Assembly (NCBI RefSeq): GCF_002288925.2
Contig: NW_022098026.1
Span: 18,127,290-18,191,289 of the forward strand
DNA from: Delphinapterus leucas
Taxonomy: Eukaryota; Chordata; Mammalia; Artiodactyla; Monodontidae
Length of the DNA: 64,000 nt
Reading direction: 5' to 3'
A model generated the notes under the pieces. That model was given only the letters and a program-made list of their open reading frames with translations. It was not told the DNA's origin and ran no database searches. Positions 58,481 through 64,000 of this stretch are shown here, in pieces. The stretch's first letter is position 1, and the number at the start of each line of letters is the position of its first letter. Position numbers and translations under genes: made by a program.

Positions 58481-59812
58481 GGGGTGAGGCACCTATGCGG
58501 TTGGGTACCCAGAGCACAGACTCTTTAGCACAGCTCCATGGTGTTGCTCAAGAAGATGTGGAAAAGGAGAGAGTAGAGAAACGGCCTCCTCAAGGCCACC
58601 CACTGGCCTCGGGCCCTGCACAGTCCCCATAGCCCTGTGATGGCTACTCGATGCCTTGGTCACAGGCAGGTGGGAGAGTCACAGGGCACCATGAGGTGTG
58701 CCGGCAGGGCTCCCATGGCCCCACCCCCCAGTTCCTGGAACAAAGGCTTCCTGTCCTTCCTGGAAGGACAGCGGGCACTTGGAGCATCCCCAGCCTGGAC
58801 CAGGGCTCCTGCCATGAGCCTGAAAATGACCCTGGAAGCCAGACCTGTTGCCATGGGAACTCCTCCTTCTTACCACAGGTTGTGCAATGCCCTGTACAAT
58901 CTCATGTGGGAGCGAGCTGAACCTGGGGATGGGCCCAGAGACCACATCACCCAGAGAAGAAGCCTCTCCCCAACCCTGGTTTCACAATGGGACACTAACA
59001 GTAACATGACAAGTTAATTCAATTCCTTTAAGGAGCAATAACACAATGTTTAACTGGCTTACAAACTTTTTTTTTTCCTTTTTTAACATTTTCCCCTCTA
59101 CTTTGAGGCTGTACCACAGGCCAACTTTGAAGTTTAGCAAAGTTTAGACTTGTTTGAGTCATGTGCAAAAATGCCTTTGAGTGAAAAGGGAAAAAAAATA
59201 CTACCCCTTTCTCCACCTGAGACTTTGGGGCTCCGAGAGGATTACCTGTAAAGTTCTCCTGCAAAGGGGTCTCAGAGACCGAGACCCCTCCCCTTGGACT
59301 CACTGCTTGGTAGGGTTCTCCAGGAGAGTGTCAGTGACCTCAGGCCAGGGAGAGCCTGATGCCCTTCCTTAGGGCCACCTCCAGCCCAAGAAAGGGCACC
59401 CCTGAGCCAGCCCTGAGCCACTGCATGTTCGCCTGGGGAATGAAAAGTCCCTGGAGAAGATGAAGCTACTCTTGCTCTCAGCCACTCCCGTTTTAGTGCC
59501 TCAAAGTTGCGAGGCTCCTCTCCCTCACTCCCCACCCAGTGAAGCTGCCAGAGGAGGAAACAGATCAATATGCCACTCCCTGAAGGACCGGAGAACTTCC
59601 CAGCCACCCTGGAGGATTATGCAAGAAAGGGCCTGGGAAGCCCCTTACCCCATGACTCTAGGAGACAGTGGGATCCTGGCTGGAGCCAGGTGTGCCCTGA
59701 GGAGCGCCTGAGGGCCAGTCCCAGCCCACCAGGCCCAGGGAGAGCCTCTCCCAGAAGCTGTACCCGGCCTGCAGCTTCAGCATCCCTATAAACAGGCACA
59801 ATTCAGCCCCTG

Positions 59813-59883
59813 AGGGAATCAGGGCCTGGCACAAAGCCTGGGGCACGGGTATCAGGCCCCGCCGCGGGGGGCCGGGCTGCCCT
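59813..59883 (+). repeat. 71-bp dispersed repeat, copy A
   Basis: From agggaatcagggcctggcac to ggggccgggctgccct, with a GC-rich palindromic core 'ggccccgccgcggggggcc'. Matches copy B at 61518-61588 at 67 of 71 positions. Family not recognised. Confidence 0.85.
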
Positions 59884-61184
59884 ATAAATGACAGATTTCT
59901 TCTCCTACATACAAGCTCGCTCATGCTACCACCTCTCTCTGACAGCCTGCAGAGAACCGGGCAGCCAAAGAGAAGGGAGGTGCATAGTCTGGACAAAACG
60001 GAGGGGCTGAGTTAGATGCTAGGACACCTGGGCTTGGGCCCAGTTTTGCCCCTGAGATTAGGTTCATCTGAGCAGGTCAGTTCCCCGCTCACCAGGGACT
60101 CAGGCTACAAAATGAGGAGAAGGGCCCCCAGATCTCCCTGCCCCTAGCCTGGGAAGGCCACTAGAACCTGGGTGATCAAGGGAGTAAGGGGCTCGAGATC
60201 ATTGCAGAAAACACTCGACTGCCAGGTGAGAATGCCTCTGGAGTCACACACAGCCCTGCAAGCCCTGGCTATTCCCCTCCGAATTGTGCCTGCCCGCTCA
60301 GCACACACACTGGCACCCACACCTAGGTGCATGAACTCCCCTAAGCCCTGGCACCGCAGAGAGATTGAAATCAGTCATCCATCCCACCCAGGCTCCAAAC
60401 CAGTCCTCTTAAGACTGTGATGCTCTGATCAAGACTTGGTTTCTCCTCGAGGGGAGAACAAAAAAGAGCCCACAGGCCTTTCTCACAGAGATTCCACTAA
60501 GCGGATGAGGAAATTAATTTCTGATCTTCTAGAATGAAGACATTTGAAAAGGGCTCAGCCTTGGGCAGCTCCCTAGCCTCAAAGGCCCACACCAACAGTG
60601 CCAAGGTGCAGGGCCACGCCTCCCCGCCATGCCCTTTTGACCCCATCCCCTTTCCCTTGGCTCCTGCGGGGACACAGGTTAGCTGTTCCAGAGCCTGAGC
60701 TGGGCCTGACTGGGGGGCTGATGGGTGGGCACCTCTGCTTCCATTCCCATTGTTTAGAAGCATCTTCCTGCCTCAGCCCACCCAATCCCAAACCCAGGAG
60801 AGAATTCATGCCTCCTGCTGGGGAGTTTATCCTTCCTTTCAGCCCCTCTTGGAAGAGAGAAGGAGGTGGAAGGGAAGGGGCAGGCCCATCCCAGGAGGAG
60901 CCCCAGGACAAGATGGGAGGGCCCAGGAGAGAGAAGAAAGCATTGGCCAAAGAGAGGGTGGAGAGACGCCCCTGGCTCCAGGGGCCGGGAGAAGAAAGCG
61001 GAGGCAGCAATGGGAGAGCAAACCAGGGGAGAGGTGAGGCGACAGGCAGGCCTGGGCAGGGCTGGAAGCAGGATGGAGAGAGGAAGTGAGAAACTGGAGC
61101 AGCCCCAGTGATGAGGGTGGGGGTGGGGGGGTGTGATCAAGATGACAAAGAAATGTGGGCCTGGAGGGAGGCGGACTAGGTGCC

Positions 61185-61300
61185 ACTTCCAGTGTCCCTA
61201 GACACCTGCTGGGTGCCCTTGGGCAGGTCTCTTTCCCTCTCTGGCCTGCCTTCCCGTCTTGAAAATGTGAGATTGGACTAGATGATCTTGAGAGGTCCTC
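61185..61300 (+). repeat. MIR-like fragment
   Basis: 'gggtgcccttgggcaggtct', 'ccctctctggcctgccttcc' and 'gagattggactagatgatct' fit MIR-like wording. Confidence 0.5.
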
Positions 61301-61517
61301 CCGTGTGAGGAACCTAAGGGTTCCATGCCTACCAGCAAGAGGGGAGGGGGCTGGGAGCAGACAAGTGAGTGGCCCCAGTCTGAGAGATGGGGAAGGGAAC
61401 TGGTCCACAGGCCTTTCTCCCAGCCGCACGCTCTCCCTTAGCTCTTTCCTTCTGTGGCCACTTGGCCTGGCAGAAGCCCTGAGTTGTTGTCTGTAGCCCC
61501 TCTGTTAGGCTGCAGGG

Positions 61518-61588
61518 AGGGAATCAGGGGCTGGCACAAGGCCTGGGGCCCGGGTATCAGGCCCCGCCGCGGGGGGCCAGGCTGCCCT
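61518..61588 (+). repeat. 71-bp dispersed repeat, copy B
   Basis: Same orientation and length as copy A, four substitutions, no indel. Sequence outside the 71 bp does not match. No target duplication or poly-A seen. Confidence 0.85.
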
Positions 61589-61987
61589 GGATTCCTGCTG
61601 CCAGCCTCTTCCAAGGCACAGCCTGGGGGCAAACTGCCCCATCTGCATGGAAACACCTGGGAGACTCTGGCGCTTCATCTAGTGTGACCCAGAGCCACAC
61701 TTCTCCCTGGGGTGAGAGGTGGGAGCCTGTTTACCTTTCCCAGTAGACAGGGAAAGGGGTGTGATTCAGTCCTTCTGCCTGCCTTCTTCTTTAAGCTAAC
61801 TGTGTAATTACACAGCAATAATAATAACTGGCACTTACACACCGAGGCCTGTGAACGTACATAATTTATAACGACATAATGACTTGTTTGCTGGCCTGGG
61901 GGCTGTGGGGACCACGCGCAAGGGCTTAGCTGCTGTCTACACCATCTCGGGGACGCAGTGACTGTGTGCATCAGCAACCCAGGAAAG

Positions 61988-62195
61988 CCAGCGCTCCCAG
62001 AAGTAACTGTCCCCCAGCCTGCGGGCCCCGTCCAAGCGCAGCAGGGATAGTGAGGGGCCAGCCCTCTTATATGGAATCGGCTCACGTCTCTCCAGCGCTC
62101 CCAGAAGTAACTGTCCCCCAGCCTGCGGGCCCCGTCCAAGCGCAGCAGGGATAGTGAGGGGCCAGCCCTCTTATATGGAATCGGCTCACGTCTCT
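61988..62195 (+). repeat. Perfect 104-bp tandem duplication at the junction
   Basis: Unit 61988-62091 (ccagcgctcccagaagtaac ... ggctcacgtctct) is repeated exactly at 62092-62195, followed by ccag and then the SINE half of copy 2. Confidence 0.97.
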
Positions 62196-62199
62196 CCAG

Positions 62200-64000
62200 C
62201 TGAGCCTGCGCGTCCGGAGCCTGTGCTCCGCAATGGGAGAGGCCACAACAGTGAGAGGCCCGCGTACCGCAAAAAAAAAAAAAAAAAAGAATACATCACT
62301 GTGTATTGTTTTTAGTCCCCCCTCCCTTGTTTTTTGGCCGCACCACACGAGGGGATCTTAGTTCCCTGACTAGGGATCGAACCCACGCCCCCTGTCGTGA
62401 AAGCGCAGAGTCATAACCACTGGACCGCCAGGGAAGTCCCTGTTTTCTAGCCTCCACCGCTAGAGTCAGGCCCCTTTAGGGCTGGAAACCCAGCACCTGG
62501 CACATGGGAGGTGGCCTGTACCTCCTTGTGGGTCAGATGAGTGACCCCCTCCCACTAGTGAAGAAAGGCCCAAGGGCAGCAGCAAGACAACATGGCTGCA
62601 AGTAGGAGCCTGCAGCCAGAGCTCTCATGGCTCAGTATCGATGCATGATACGAGTCAGAAATGCCACGGCAACTCCAAGGGGGCATGAGCACTCTCCATG
62701 GGCTGGGATATCCACACATACTCCTGAGGGAGGTGGGGCTTGAAGAAGGGCTTCCAAGGTGGGGAGGATTTCGATAGGGGGCAGGGGAAGGGTTCCAGTG
62801 GGTGAGATATGGCAAAGACCTAGGGGAAGCAGTCGCTGGGCACTGGCTTAGGAGACCATGAGCAGACCAGGTTGATATGAGGAGGCTATGGGAGTTACTA
62901 ATAATTAATATGGCAAACACTTACTGGGCACCTAGTGTAAGCCAGAGCTCACAGCACTCAGCAGGTCAACCATTAACTATCTTTATTAAATAGAGCCTAC
63001 TAGGGGACAGGCTCTGAACATTGTGAGGGTCAGGTAAGAGCTTGAACCAGGGGGCAAAGGCGACGAAAGCAGTAGTAGAAAGAATAGCTAACATTATAGT
63101 ATTAATTCACTTAATTCTTTACAACAACACTATAAATAAGTATCATTATCCCCATTTTGCAGAGGAAAATGGGAAACTGGGGCACAGAAAGGTGAAGTTA
63201 TTTTTATTTGTCCAGGTCAAACGACTAGTAAGTGGCAGAGAGGGGTGAGGCACCTATGCGGTTGGGTACCCAGAGCACAGACTCTTTAGCACAGCTCCAT
63301 GGTGTTGCTCAAGAAGATGTGGAAAAGGAGAGAGTAGAGAAACGGCCTCCTCAAGGCCACCCACTGGCCTCGGGCCCTGCACAGTCCCCATAGCCCTGTG
63401 ATGGCTACTCGATGCCTTGGTCACAGGCAGGTGGGAGAGTCACAGGGCACCATGAGGTGTGCCGGCAGGGCTCCCATGGCCCCACCCCCCAGTTCCTGGA
63501 ACAAAGGCTTCCTGTCCTTCCTGGAAGGACAGCGGGCACTTGGAGCATCCCCAGCCTGGACCAGGGCTCCTGCCATGAGCCTGAAAATGACCCTGGAAGC
63601 CAGACCTGTTGCCATGGGAACTCCTCCTTCTTACCACAGGTTGTGCAATGCCCTGTACAATCTCATGTGGGAGCGAGCTGAACCTGGGGATGGGCCCAGA
63701 GACCACATCACCCAGAGAAGAAGCCTCTCCCCAACCCTGGTTTCACAATGGGACACTAACAGTAACATGACAAGTTAATTCAATTCCTTTAAGGAGCAAT
63801 AACACAATGTTTAACTGGCTTACAAACTTTTTTTTTTCCTTTTTTAACATTTTCCCCTCTACTTTGAGGCTGTACCACAGGCCAACTTTGAAGTTTAGCA
63901 AAGTTTAGACTTGTTTGAGTCATGTGCAAAAATGCCTTTGAGTGAAAAGGGAAAAAAAATACTACCCCTTTCTCCACCTGAGACTTTGGGGCTCCGAGAG
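62200..64000 (+). repeat. 4,761-bp tandem duplication, copy 2 (first 1,801 bp, cut by the window edge)
   Basis: Matches 57439-59239 with no difference or indel in any stretch I compared, including the 18-A run and the adjoining SINE. It starts mid-SINE, without the SINE's 5' half or its left target duplication. Confidence 0.92.

Larger units (their letters stand above)
57439..62199 (+). repeat. 4,761-bp tandem duplication, copy 1
   Basis: The sequence from 57439 onward is repeated from 62200 with a constant offset of 4,761 bp. Copy 1 runs from inside the SINE (ctgagcctgcgcgtccgg) to the junction ...tctctccag at 62199. Confidence 0.9.
54771..64000 (-). other. NRG2: Upstream region: intron 1 of the long NRG2 transcript (inferred)
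   Basis: No exon resembling the canonical NRG2 exon 1 is visible, so it should lie further right. The region holds L2 pieces, SINEs, a MIR, a pair of 71-bp repeats and the start of a 4,761-bp tandem duplication. I see nothing recognisable in 55000-56190, 59250-59810, 59890-61180 or 61600-61980. Confidence 0.65.

Noticed and set aside
59884..59890. TATA-like 'tataaat' next to the 71-bp repeat
   Set aside because: No downstream exon, CpG island or open frame to go with it.
62082..63977. Second set of identical open frames near the right end
   Set aside because: They are copies of those at 57330-59303 produced by the 4,761-bp duplication and are SINE or intron shadows, not duplicated genes.

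Overview
This is mammalian genomic DNA, very probably from a cetacean. It holds GT-AG introns, a CpG-island promoter, MIR, L2, L1 and MER elements, and several tRNA-Glu-derived SINEs that start 'gggcttccctggtgg' (CHR type, known from whales, hippos and ruminants). The SINE at 57337 matches the subfamily I associate with whales and dolphins. There are no bacterial, phage or CRISPR features.

The window is essentially one gene, NRG2 (neuregulin 2), transcribed on the minus strand. Reading 3' to 5' along the plus strand, I can place the start of the last coding exon (1-227, cut by the window edge), three cytoplasmic-tail exons (3118-3345, 4187-4314, 4675-4798), the transmembrane exon (6962-7064), a 24-nt microexon (10894-10917), two alternative EGF-tail exons (alpha 16654-16712, beta 17076-17152), the EGF amino-half exon (23098-23218), two Ig-domain exons (29237-29355, 36242-36413), and an alternative first exon in a CpG island (CDS 54541-54625, TATA-like box just upstream). 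All 12 exons have GT/AG borders on the gene strand and their phases join without conflict. From the alternative start to the window edge the model reads 461 codons (beta form) or 463 codons (alpha plus microexon). The long canonical first exon is not in the window, so 54.8-64 kb should be intron 1 of the long transcript.

The product is an EGF-family growth factor: a short basic N-terminus, an Ig-like domain, an EGF-like receptor-binding domain, a transmembrane helix and a long cytoplasmic tail. The alternative exons decide receptor-binding specificity and, through frame, whether the product is membrane-anchored or ends early as a secreted form.

The rest is intronic: ancient L2 and MIR (including a 1.3-kb L2 at 8.3-9.65 kb), L1 fragments, a MER1 and a MER5-like DNA transposon, one solitary ERV1-like LTR, SINEs with intact target-site duplications, and an RPL17 processed pseudogene. 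From 57439 onward a 4,761-bp unit starts to repeat at 62200 with no difference I could find up to the window end. The junction is marked by a perfect 104-bp tandem duplication. This is either a very recent tandem duplication or a false duplication in the assembly.
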